Origin: an uncultured Pelagibacteraceae bacterium
GTDB taxonomy: Bacteria > Pseudomonadota > Alphaproteobacteria > Pelagibacterales > Pelagibacteraceae
Reading direction: 5' to 3'
Assembly (NCBI GenBank): GCA_902515185.1
Contig: CABXTN010000010.1
Coordinates: 1 to 39,174 of the forward strand
DNA: 39,174 bases
Position 1 is the stretch's first letter. Each line of letters starts with the position of its first letter. Shown here piece after piece: positions 24,891 through 32,889 of this stretch. Both the position numbers and the translations under genes were made by a program. The notes under the pieces were generated by a model. That model was given only the letters and a program-made list of their open reading frames with translations, did no database searches and was not told the origin of the DNA.

Positions 24891-25650
24891 ATTTCCTTAT
24901 AAATATTAATCTTAAATTTAAATATATTGTTTTGATAATTTTCATTTTAGACTTACCCTCTTTTAAATCATATCTTAAATCTATTGGTATTTCACTAAAA
25001 GCTAATTGATCTTTATATTTATAAAGTTTTAACAAAATATCAGCAGAAGCCGAGAAACCCGTCTCTGAAAAAAAATTTTCATATTTAGAAATTATATTTC
25101 TTATTTTTTTAACTCTGTAAGCTCTAAAACCACATGTGTAATCTCTTACATTTTCAATGCTAAAGAATATTTTAAACATTTTTGCAGCAAGATAACTTAA
25201 GAATATCCTTATATTTTTAAGGCCTCGTATTTTTGAATTTTCTACATACCTCGAAGCAATTGTTATGTCTGCATTTTCATTAACTATTTTACAATAGAGC
25301 TGATAGCTCTGTTCTATAGTATGGGAGTTATCAGTATCCATAGTAATCAGGACATCATTATCACTTGCTTTTGAAAAACAATAATTGAAACCTGATTTTA
25401 AAGCTTCACCTAGACCTAAATTTTTTTTATGTCTTACAATTTTTAAGCTTATATTATTGGATAATTGATTTTTTAAAATAATTAATTTTTCGGCAGTATC
25501 ATCTGTTGAGCCATCATCTACATAAATGATAAATATCTTTATACCCTTGTCAAAATAAAAACTATTTAAATTTTTAAATAATTTTTCTATATTTTGACTC
25601 TCGTTTAGTGCAGGTAAAATATAGTAAATATTATTATTTATATTTTGCAT
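24883..25650 (-). CDS. Glycosyltransferase family 2 (polyprenyl-phosphate sugar synthase-like)
   Basis: A 255-residue GT-A enzyme. YYILPALNESQNIEKLF, IYVDDGSTDDTAEKL, RHKKNLGLGEALKSGF and LITMDTDNSHTIEQ (DxD) are the signatures of dolichyl-phosphate mannose synthase and similar enzymes. It ends without the membrane helices found in longer relatives. Likely makes a lipid-phosphate sugar for the adjacent GT-C enzyme. It overlaps the upstream wecB gene by 17 bases. Confidence 0.86.
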   Translation of the reverse strand: MQNINNNIYYILPALNESQNIEKLFKNLNSFYFDKGIKIFIIYVDDGSTDDTAEKLIILKNQLSNNISLKIVRHKKNLGLGEALKSGFNYCFSKASDNDVLITMDTDNSHTIEQSYQLYCKIVNENADITIASRYVENSKIRGLKNIRIFLSYLAAKMFKIFFSIENVRDYTCGFRAYRVKKIRNIISKYENFFSETGFSASADILLKLYKYKDQLAFSEIPIDLRYDLKEGKSKMKIIKTIYLNLRLIFIRKFN

Positions 25651-26701
25651 CTTTTAAAATGATAGATAAAATTTTTTTTGACACATTTTGACCATAGGGA
25701 TGCTTCCATATTGGTCTTTGTCTTATCATTTTAAAAATTCCTTGTCTAATTTTCTTTTTATTATATCCAGTTAAAAAATTAGAACTAATTTTAAGAGTTT
25801 CAGGTCTTTCAGTATTTTTTCTTATTGTAACACATGGAGTTTTCAATATACAGGCCTCCTCTTGTAAACCTCCTGAGTCGGTTATAACAAGTTTGGAATT
25901 ATTTATATAAGTCAAAGATTTTTTATAACTACATGGTTTTATTATTTTAATTATTTTAAGATTATTTATTTTAAGACTGCTAATAATTTTTTTTGTTCTT
26001 GGATGAGCTGGAAAAATAATTTTTATTTTAAGTTCAGACGATATATCTATTAAGGTTCTTAGTGTTTCAATCAATCTTTTTTTTATTTTTATCGTCTCTA
26101 CTCTATGTAAAGTTAAATAAAAATAGTTGATTTTTTTTTTTTTATTTTTAAAAAACATTTTAATTGAATCAGATATTGAATTACCAACTACAAAAATTTT
26201 TTTTGAACTAATTTTCTCTTTTAACAAGTTTTTCTTAGCGATCATTGTGGGAGCAAATAAATAATCGCTATATTTATCTGCGAAAATCCGATTATTTTCT
26301 TCAGGCATTTTTTTGTCAAATGATCTTATTCCTGCTTCTATATGTACCAACTTCGAATTTATTTTTTTTTTTACCTTATTAAAAGCAATCACAGAAGATT
26401 TTACTGAATCTGTATCTCCTTGGTTAATTATAAAATCTGGTTTTAGTTCAAGAAATGTCTTGGTCAATCTATTTGCAAGTTTATGTATAAAAATTTTTCT
26501 ACTATGCATTTTAGTATTCAAATTTAAAAAAATACTTGGTTTTATGCCAAGATCTTTAAAAAATTGACCTTGCATACTGTAATCATAATGTTGTCCTGTG
26601 TGTATAATATGCAGTTTGAACTTATTATTAAAAACTTTAATAATTGGATAAAGTTTAATTGTTTCTGGTCTTGTACCTAGAATAAAACAAACTGTTTTCA
26701 T
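25634..26701 (-). CDS. wecB: UDP-N-acetylglucosamine 2-epimerase (non-hydrolysing)
   Basis: A 355-residue GT-B-fold epimerase. FILGTRPETIKLYPII, HTGQHYDYSMQGQFF, NQGDTDSVKSSV, HIEAGIRSFDKKMPEENNR and DSGGLQEEACILKTPCVTIR are WecB signatures; the enzyme interconverts UDP-GlcNAc and UDP-ManNAc. It is slightly shorter than E. coli WecB (376). The coding strand contains A-runs of 13 (26131-26143) and 11 (26362-26372) bases, giving lysine clusters. Co-directional with the formyltransferase and deacetylase genes upstream. Confidence 0.92.
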   Translation of the reverse strand: MKTVCFILGTRPETIKLYPIIKVFNNKFKLHIIHTGQHYDYSMQGQFFKDLGIKPSIFLNLNTKMHSRKIFIHKLANRLTKTFLELKPDFIINQGDTDSVKSSVIAFNKVKKKINSKLVHIEAGIRSFDKKMPEENNRIFADKYSDYLFAPTMIAKKNLLKEKISSKKIFVVGNSISDSIKMFFKNKKKKINYFYLTLHRVETIKIKKRLIETLRTLIDISSELKIKIIFPAHPRTKKIISSLKINNLKIIKIIKPCSYKKSLTYINNSKLVITDSGGLQEEACILKTPCVTIRKNTERPETLKISSNFLTGYNKKKIRQGIFKMIRQRPIWKHPYGQNVSKKILSIILKDAKYK

Positions 26702-26716
26702 TTTTCAAATAAATTT

Positions 26717-27520
26717 TTATTTATAGTAGTAAGATAATCTTTTAATTTTAAGCAAATCACATATTGATATTACACAGCCTTTATTTTCAACAAATTTTTT
26801 ATAATCTTTATTATTTGGTAATGAATAATAAGAGCTTGTATATTTACTCTTTTCAAATCTTCTATATTTAAGTTTTTTCAGCGATATGAATAAGTATTTT
26901 GGATAGTAGTTAAAAATATATAAATAAAAACTTATCATTGAATTAAATTTTTTATTTATTTTTTTTTGAAAAATAATTTTTCCATTATCAATTTTTTTAT
27001 CAATTAAGTGATAAGTTATCCCATTTTCCTTATTATAAATTTTAGTCCAGAAGTAGGGAAATAATCCTTTGAATGATGGCAGTAATGAAGAATGTTTATT
27101 TATTATATAATGACTTTTAACATTAATAATTTTTTTACTAAATATATGATTTGTTATCGCAAATGTAACAATCTTTCTTTTTTTCTTTAAATAATTAAGT
27201 AAGTTTTTATCATTAACTGTTTTTATATATTTTACCTCAATGTTGTATTTTTTTCTAAAACTTTCAAAACTATTAATGCCAGAGATAAAATTTTTTCCTA
27301 AAGATAGTGAATAAAAAACTCCAAGTTTAAGAAAAGTATAAAAGCCAAAAGTCTTAAGATACCACATTGAGGTACTTGAATTATTTTTATGTGATAATTT
27401 ACTAGGTAACACCCAAATTTTATCAATTATCAAATTTTTACTATTAAAATAATCAATTGTATTTTTTACTATATTAAGACCCCAGCACTTATCATCATCA
27501 ACTATAATATTAAATATCAT
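26717..27520 (-). CDS. Formyltransferase-fold protein, probable sugar N-formyltransferase
   Basis: A 267-residue protein with the 10-formyl-THF transferase core: NKHSSLLPSFKGLFPYFWTK contains Asn141 and His143, and HLIDKKIDNGKII contains Asp178. The spacing is close to the Asn106/His108/Asp144 triad of Fmt. It lacks the Fmt C-terminal tRNA domain sequence and sits among sugar genes, so an amino-sugar acceptor (for example a dTDP-4-amino-4,6-dideoxyhexose) is more likely than Met-tRNA. The N-terminal 110 residues are poorly conserved to my eye. Its start overlaps the deacetylase stop by four bases. Confidence 0.78.
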   Translation of the reverse strand: MIFNIIVDDDKCWGLNIVKNTIDYFNSKNLIIDKIWVLPSKLSHKNNSSTSMWYLKTFGFYTFLKLGVFYSLSLGKNFISGINSFESFRKKYNIEVKYIKTVNDKNLLNYLKKKRKIVTFAITNHIFSKKIINVKSHYIINKHSSLLPSFKGLFPYFWTKIYNKENGITYHLIDKKIDNGKIIFQKKINKKFNSMISFYLYIFNYYPKYLFISLKKLKYRRFEKSKYTSSYYSLPNNKDYKKFVENKGCVISICDLLKIKRLSYYYK

Positions 27521-28458
27521 TTACTTTTTTCATCTTTTGCCAAATCAATTAATTTTTTTCCTTTGTAACCATACGAAATGATTAATTTAAAAATATCTTC
27601 AAGTTTGTTCAATTTGCTTTGAAAATTTTCCGAATTCATTCTTTCTAAGGATACTAAATAATTAGGATTAGTATCATCTTTATCTAAAAAATCAGCTGGA
27701 TGTATTAAAAAATAAAAAGGTTTTTCACGATTTAATATTATTTTAAGTTTTTTCTTTAAATACTCAAAACCAAAAAAAAAACCTACTGTATTCCAAATTG
27801 GTGTCTGAAAATTGCTGATTACAGGTACTGGAATCTCCAGGATACTATTTTTATTATCTTTATTAACCATTTGCATATCTGAATTAAGAAAAAATGGTTC
27901 ATTTTTATATTTAAAAGGAAAAAAATAATCTCTTCTATTAATTATTTTAAAAGCTCTAGAATACTTTTTAGCAGCTAATTGACTCAGAAATATTTTTGCA
28001 ACCATAGGATATAAAAATATAGATCTAAAAAAACTTGTATCATAAGTATAGTTCAAATCAATTAAGCTCTTAATTACATTTCTAGAAATGGCCCAAGCTG
28101 GAGACACGAATCCTTTGCATTCTTTTCCAGTGCAGTCATGTATAATTTTATGAGATTTGTATATTTCATCGTACGTTTCTCGTTCATTCAATGCTCCAAA
28201 ATTATGAAAATGATTATAGCTATGATTTGCAATTTCTACGTTGTCTCTCTCTGAAATTTTTTTTAAAATATTGAAGTTTTTTTTATTCTCTAGATCTCTA
28301 CCAACAACAAAAATAGTTAAAGGTATACCATATTTTTCACACAAATTAATAATTCTATCTAAACCCTTAGTGTATGCACTATCCTCATTAAATTCTGATG
28401 GCCATCCATACGACTCTGCTAATGAATCAAAGTTTAAATTGATAGCGAAGTTTTTCAT
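27517..28458 (-). CDS. Polysaccharide deacetylase family (NodB-like) protein
   Basis: A 313-residue protein with a NodB-type barrel. FAINLNFDS at the N-terminus supplies the first Asp, EIANHSYNH (about 95-103) the two metal His, and GFVSPAWAIS the next motif. FLIHPADF near residue 250 supplies the last His. There is no signal peptide, so it probably acts in the cytosol on a sugar intermediate, as in other O-antigen clusters. It starts 16 bp after the 3' end of the tRNA-Met gene on the same strand and overlaps the formyltransferase downstream. Confidence 0.8.
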   Translation of the reverse strand: MKNFAINLNFDSLAESYGWPSEFNEDSAYTKGLDRIINLCEKYGIPLTIFVVGRDLENKKNFNILKKISERDNVEIANHSYNHFHNFGALNERETYDEIYKSHKIIHDCTGKECKGFVSPAWAISRNVIKSLIDLNYTYDTSFFRSIFLYPMVAKIFLSQLAAKKYSRAFKIINRRDYFFPFKYKNEPFFLNSDMQMVNKDNKNSILEIPVPVISNFQTPIWNTVGFFFGFEYLKKKLKIILNREKPFYFLIHPADFLDKDDTNPNYLVSLERMNSENFQSKLNKLEDIFKLIISYGYKGKKLIDLAKDEKSK

Positions 28459-28474
28459 ATTATTTTTATTTATT

Positions 28475-28551
28475 TGGTAGCGGGAAGTGGGATCGAACCA
28501 CTGACCTCGGGCTTATGAGTCCCGCGCTCTAACCAACTGAGCTACCCCGCC
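28475..28551 (-). tRNA. tRNA-Met (CAT), elongator type
   Basis: A 77-base cloverleaf with encoded CCA. On the minus strand it starts GGCGGGGTAGCTCAGTTGG; the D-stem GCTC/GAGC, the T-arm AGTGG-TTCGATC-CCACT and the acceptor stem (7 bp with G-U pairs at both ends) all form. The anticodon CAT is at 28515-28517 in loop CTCATAA. The 5' half is very like the Rickettsia elongator tRNA-Met and lacks the C1-A72 mismatch of initiators. Base pair 31-39 is an A-G mismatch. An Ile2 tRNA (lysidine at C34) cannot be fully ruled out. It lies inside the polysaccharide island. Confidence 0.93.
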
Positions 28552-28594
28552 TTTAAATTGTAATGATTTATAATAGTTTTATTTTCTGATACAA

Positions 28595-29425
28595 TCAATT
28601 TTTTTCATTTTTAGGAATACAAACAATCCACTCCATTTTTCTTGGTCTTCCCTCTTGTGCCATAAGCCATTTTTCATAATCATGAAAAACGTCCAATATT
28701 TTTATTTTAGATAGATCTCTACTTTCAGTCGTTAGGATTTGCGTTATGAATTTATCTTTCAAATCTTTAATTAAAATTTCTGGAGATTCTACAAAATCGT
28801 GAATTTCAATAATTAAAATAGAATTTTCTAATCTTTTTATGTTATTTTTGTTTAAAATTTTAAATTCATCTCCCTCAATATCAATAAGAAATAAACAATC
28901 ACTTAAATTTTTTTGTTTAAATATGTCATTTTCAAGAAAGTTAGTTTCAGCCTTATGAAATAATTTATAGTGATTAATATTATTATCTCTCATGTTTTCG
29001 ATTAAAAGTTTTTTTGCAGAATTATCGATTTCATAGCCGATGCCGTATTCAAATAATTTTTTTTTTAATGCGCCAACTAAATGAAAGCCCTCACCTGCTC
29101 CTATATTAACAAAAAAATTTTTTTTGTTTTTTGAATTCTGAATATTGAAAATTTGGTCTTGAATCTCTTTTTCATATAAACCTAAAAGTTTTGAGGATGT
29201 ATCGTGCATACTCCACTGTTTATTAATTTTAACTATAGTATCTTTATAAATACCTGATTGAATTATATTATTTGACAATTTTTCTATATGTTTTGCTAAC
29301 TCGAATATCACTTTATCGATTGGAGTAGTTAATCTATTTCTAAAACCAATTTTACCCAAAAGAATATTTATAAATCCAATTAATCCATGCCTAGAGTAAG
29401 CGTAACTAAATTTTTTAATATTCAT
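28595..29425 (-). CDS. FkbM-like SAM-dependent methyltransferase
   Basis: A 276-residue protein. NFFVNIGAGEGFHLVGALKK (about residues 102-121) is a SAM-binding motif I, GIGYEIDNSAKKLL the acidic ribose-binding strand, and LFLIDIEGDEFKIL the FkbM-type motif. It would methylate a hydroxyl of the surface glycan, or a related small acceptor. A basic N-terminus without signal peptide indicates a cytosolic enzyme. It lies four bases after a GT17 gene; the tRNA gene follows 43 bp downstream. Confidence 0.72.
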   Translation of the reverse strand: MNIKKFSYAYSRHGLIGFINILLGKIGFRNRLTTPIDKVIFELAKHIEKLSNNIIQSGIYKDTIVKINKQWSMHDTSSKLLGLYEKEIQDQIFNIQNSKNKKNFFVNIGAGEGFHLVGALKKKLFEYGIGYEIDNSAKKLLIENMRDNNINHYKLFHKAETNFLENDIFKQKNLSDCLFLIDIEGDEFKILNKNNIKRLENSILIIEIHDFVESPEILIKDLKDKFITQILTTESRDLSKIKILDVFHDYEKWLMAQEGRPRKMEWIVCIPKNEKN

Positions 29426-29429
29426 AATT

Positions 29430-30227
29430 TTAAACTATCCAATCTGAAAAATTTTTTTTGTTTTTATATATATATTCAGGGAAATTTTCATCAATTTCTA
29501 CAGTATTTAATTTAATATTTGGGTTTATAAAAAATTTTTTTGATAAAATGCTATCATTAATATCTTTAATATTAATTTTATTATTAAGTTCGCCATGGCC
29601 GTAAGACTTCATCTTTTTTACTATTTCCTCTGGTGTTTTTAAAAATGAAAAATGCCAACCTCCATTATAAATTATTTGTGTCTTAAAAAATAATTTTCTT
29701 AAGAAGCCTCTTCTCATGAATCTTTTATTCCTTAACCACTGAGGTGATTTCAAAAATTTTTTATAACAAATCCCTGTGCCAAGCCATTTATCATCACTTT
29801 GTAAGTTTAGTTTATAATAATAATTTTTTTGACTGAATAGTGCAAAACTTTTAACTTTATATTTTTCTAAAGATTCAAAATTTGGAATTTCATCTGCATC
29901 AGAAATTAAAATCAGATCATTTGGATCACACATTTCAATTGCTTTAGATATTGAGTTTCGATGATAATTTTCTCTAAAAAAATTTTTACTCCATCCCTTT
30001 TTATAATCATCAACAACTTTAGGTATATCTTCGACTACATGGTATATGATTTTATCTTTAAATTTCTGAAAGTCATTTATGTTAAAATTTAATTTTTTTT
30101 CATTTCCTGCATGATCTCTTGTTGCTTCAACAACTACAAACTTATCTACATATTTATTTAAAATATTAAATCTTAAATCCAAGATTAGATCCTCGTTAAA
30201 GTACATCGAACAATCGTAAACAGCCAT
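29430..30227 (-). CDS. Glycosyltransferase family 17-like protein (copy A)
   Basis: A 265-residue protein of the GT17 type (family of the eukaryotic bisecting N-acetylglucosaminyltransferase). VYDCSMYFNEDLILDLRFNI, YVDKFVVVEATRDHAG and the LILISDADEIPNF motif (Asp110-x-Asp112) are typical, as is GGWHFSFLKTPEEI with its conserved WHFS. No signal peptide or membrane helix. Probably adds a hexosamine to the surface glycan. It is a tandem paralogue of the next gene upstream: 38 of the first 70 residues are identical by my count. Confidence 0.78.
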   Translation of the reverse strand: MAVYDCSMYFNEDLILDLRFNILNKYVDKFVVVEATRDHAGNEKKLNFNINDFQKFKDKIIYHVVEDIPKVVDDYKKGWSKNFFRENYHRNSISKAIEMCDPNDLILISDADEIPNFESLEKYKVKSFALFSQKNYYYKLNLQSDDKWLGTGICYKKFLKSPQWLRNKRFMRRGFLRKLFFKTQIIYNGGWHFSFLKTPEEIVKKMKSYGHGELNNKINIKDINDSILSKKFFINPNIKLNTVEIDENFPEYIYKNKKNFSDWIV

Positions 30228-30231
30228 TATT

Positions 30232-31107
30232 TCAACTAAACCAATCTTTATATTTTATTTTATTTTCAGCTAAGTAATTAGGCAACATGTTATCACTAAC
30301 TTTTTTTAATTTATAATTATAATTCCATTTATTCGGATTTTTTTGATCTACAGAATGATTATAGAATACTATGCCATCATTAATATATTTTTCTATTTTT
30401 TCTAAATTTATGCCACTTTCCGCAAATTCATCATGATGACCAAAATTATTAAATTTATCTAATAGATCTTTGGGCTTTTTTAAATTCGTGAAATGCCATC
30501 CTCCATCATTTATGATTTCCAAATTAGTTAATTTATAATCAGAAAAAAAAGTATCGACCCTCCAAAAAGGATATTTTTTAGGTTTTAAATTTCTAAGCCA
30601 TGAAAACGATTTTAGATTTTTTTTTTTACAAGCTTTAGATCCATACCATGGCATCAAGTCATAAAATAAATTAAATTTATAGTAAAAAAAAAGTTGTTTA
30701 AATATAATGACACTTTTTTTAGTATTTTGTAAATTTTTTGAATTAAGATTGGGTATTTCATCATTATCACTTAAAATAATTAAATCTTCTTCATTTACAT
30801 TTCCAATAGCTTTATCCATGTGGTTATATGATAATTCTATTCTTTTAATACTATTTAATCTTTTTTCATAACTAGTACTTTCTTTTTCAATTAAATCTTT
30901 GGGCTCTTCGTCTATAACTAAATAGATAATTTTATCCTTATATTTTGGGTACTCATTAATATTAAAATTCAAAGATTTTTTTTTGCCACTATGAGAGAAA
31001 GTGGACTCTGTGACTATAAATTTTTCAACATACTTATCTAGGATGCTAAACCTTACATCCATCATTAGATGTTCAGAATAAAAAGTAGTGCAATCGTAAA
31101 TTTTCAT
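30232..31107 (-). CDS. Glycosyltransferase family 17-like protein (copy B)
   Basis: A 291-residue paralogue of the gene just downstream (gap four bases). It has the same architecture: IYDCTTFYSEHLMMDVRFSI, YVEKFIVTESTFSHSG, LIILSDNDEIPNL (Asp114-x-Asp116) and GGWHFTNLKKPKDL. The two differ in the stretch between residues 70 and 105 and at the C-terminus, so they probably use different acceptors or donors. The coding strand has an 11-A run at 30617-30627. It is the first gene of the minus-strand series; the divergent DUF4422 gene begins 56 bp away. Confidence 0.78.
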   Translation of the reverse strand: MKIYDCTTFYSEHLMMDVRFSILDKYVEKFIVTESTFSHSGKKKSLNFNINEYPKYKDKIIYLVIDEEPKDLIEKESTSYEKRLNSIKRIELSYNHMDKAIGNVNEEDLIILSDNDEIPNLNSKNLQNTKKSVIIFKQLFFYYKFNLFYDLMPWYGSKACKKKNLKSFSWLRNLKPKKYPFWRVDTFFSDYKLTNLEIINDGGWHFTNLKKPKDLLDKFNNFGHHDEFAESGINLEKIEKYINDGIVFYNHSVDQKNPNKWNYNYKLKKVSDNMLPNYLAENKIKYKDWFS

Positions 31108-31163
31108 TTAGTTTTTAAAATAATGAATTAATATCAACTTAAATTAAACTAATATATTAATAA

Positions 31164-31955
31164 ATGGCCAAATTAAGAATTTATTGCATTACCAATAAAC
31201 AGTCAGATAAATTAGAGAAATTAAGTGTTAATTTAGTTGGCGTAGGAAGAAATAGTTTTAATTCTAATTATCTGAAATGCGAAGGTGGCAAAAATATAAA
31301 TTCTAAAGAAAAAAATTATTCAGAACTTACTTTTCACTATTGGTTTTGGAAAAATAAATTAAATGAATTTACAAATGATGATTGGATTGGATTCTGTCAA
31401 AGAAGACGTTTTTGGCTAAATTCTAAGAGCGAAAATTTAAATAATCCTCTGCAAGATATAATTTTAAAAAAAATACCTGCTGAATGGGCTGACTCTAATG
31501 CTGTGATATGTGAACCAATTCAACTTGGAACCAAATTTATGAAGTTATTTAAAAGAGGTTGGCGAAATTTAATAAGGAGTCCAAAAATTTTATTTAGTTT
31601 AAACAAGTCAAGTATTAAACTTCACTTTGACATGCATCATGGATATGGTGTTCTTGATAAATCAATTGATATTATGAGGATTGAAGATCGAGAGGAATTT
31701 AGAGATTATGTTAATTCAAGATCCTTTTACAACCCTCATATAATGTTTATCTCAAAAAAAACTATAATGGAAAAATATTTTAATGATGTTTTTCCATGGT
31801 TGTTCGAATGTGAAAAAATTTTTGGTTTTGAAAATCTAAAGGGCTATGACCAGACAAGGTTATATGCTTATTTATCTGAAAGATATTTGTCGTTTTGGTT
31901 TAAAAAATATTCAAACTATATTGAATGGCCTTGGATTTTTCAGGATATAAATTAA
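31164..31955 (+). CDS. DUF4422-like capsular polysaccharide protein
   Basis: A 263-residue protein. YSELTFHYWFWKNKLNEF then DDWIGFCQRRRFWLN corresponds to the 'seltaiYWiWKN ... yiGlcHYRR' core of DUF4422 proteins, which occur in capsule and exopolysaccharide clusters and are thought to be glycosyltransferases. NPHIMFISKKTIMEKY and FPWLFECEK follow. No membrane segment. Its TTAA stop is shared with the convergent BASS-family carrier. It is the last gene of the island. Confidence 0.72.
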   Translation: MAKLRIYCITNKQSDKLEKLSVNLVGVGRNSFNSNYLKCEGGKNINSKEKNYSELTFHYWFWKNKLNEFTNDDWIGFCQRRRFWLNSKSENLNNPLQDIILKKIPAEWADSNAVICEPIQLGTKFMKLFKRGWRNLIRSPKILFSLNKSSIKLHFDMHHGYGVLDKSIDIMRIEDREEFRDYVNSRSFYNPHIMFISKKTIMEKYFNDVFPWLFECEKIFGFENLKGYDQTRLYAYLSERYLSFWFKKYSNYIEWPWIFQDIN

Positions 31956-32794
31956 TTTTTTAATTTAATATTTCCAATATAAAACATTAAAACACAATAT
32001 TGGAGCAAAGCATAAATTGCTATAGGTATTAAATAAATTACTTCACTATAAATTATAGATCCAATAACAAAGCCCATCGCACCATTTTGGAGAAGTCCCT
32101 CAATTAAAATAGTTCTCCTTGAGCTTAAATCTTTTATTAAAACTTTTACTATAATAGAAATTATTAATACTACTAAACTGATAAGCAAAATTATCACCGG
32201 TCCGATATCCTCAAAATAACTAACTAAATTAAACCTCTCCATAAAGATTGCTATAAGTACAATTGATAAAAATACAAGAAACGCAATTCTATCTAATAAA
32301 AATAAACGTTTCACAAAAAAACTTGGAAATTTCTGTCTTAAAAAAATACCTAAAAAAACTGGTATAGTTATAAATAAAAAAGTTTTTAAAGAAAAAATAA
32401 ATATATTTAACTGGAGAACATCTAAATAAATAAATTTACTAAATAATTTAAGATACAGTGGGACCGTTACAAATGATAGCAGCGCACATGTTGATGTCAA
32501 AGTAATAGATAAAGCAACATTTCCGTTAACTAATTTTGTTGCATAGTTTGACATAGCAGCAGATGGCATTATCATTAGTAAAAATATTCCAAATTGGAAT
32601 TCAGGCTTTAAATCAATTAAGCTAATAATAATTAAGCTTATTAATGGAAGAGCTATTATCTGACAAAAAAGACCAACTAGTAAAGTTTGATAATTATTGA
32701 GTACAGTTTTAAAATTTTTTATACTTAGGTTAAGACCTAAAGCAAACATTATGAAAAATACCCCAGCTGGTCCAACTAACTTTACAAAATCCAT
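31952..32794 (-). CDS. Bile acid:sodium symporter (BASS) family transporter
   Basis: A 280-residue protein with eight to ten membrane helices. FIMFALGLNLSIKNFKTVL and FGIFLLMIMPSAAMSNYATK, then NGNVALSITLTSTCALLSFV, are the conserved BASS segments carrying Na+-site polar residues. Relatives import bile acids, pyruvate, pantoate or glucosinolates with sodium, so the substrate here is open. Its start lies 95 bp from a divergent regulator that may control it. Confidence 0.86.
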   Translation of the reverse strand: MDFVKLVGPAGVFFIMFALGLNLSIKNFKTVLNNYQTLLVGLFCQIIALPLISLIIISLIDLKPEFQFGIFLLMIMPSAAMSNYATKLVNGNVALSITLTSTCALLSFVTVPLYLKLFSKFIYLDVLQLNIFIFSLKTFLFITIPVFLGIFLRQKFPSFFVKRLFLLDRIAFLVFLSIVLIAIFMERFNLVSYFEDIGPVIILLISLVVLIISIIVKVLIKDLSSRRTILIEGLLQNGAMGFVIGSIIYSEVIYLIPIAIYALLQYCVLMFYIGNIKLKN

Positions 32795-32889
32795 AGTTTT
32801 ACTGATTAAATTACATTAATAATTTATATTTTTCTTGATGAATTAACAAATTTATTATTATTTCTCAAATAAAAAAGTATTAAAGATTT

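Noticed and set aside
19363-31955. Insertion sequences or phage remains bordering the polysaccharide island
   Set aside because: No transposase, integrase or terminal repeats are visible; all frames are intact glycan or methyltransferase genes.
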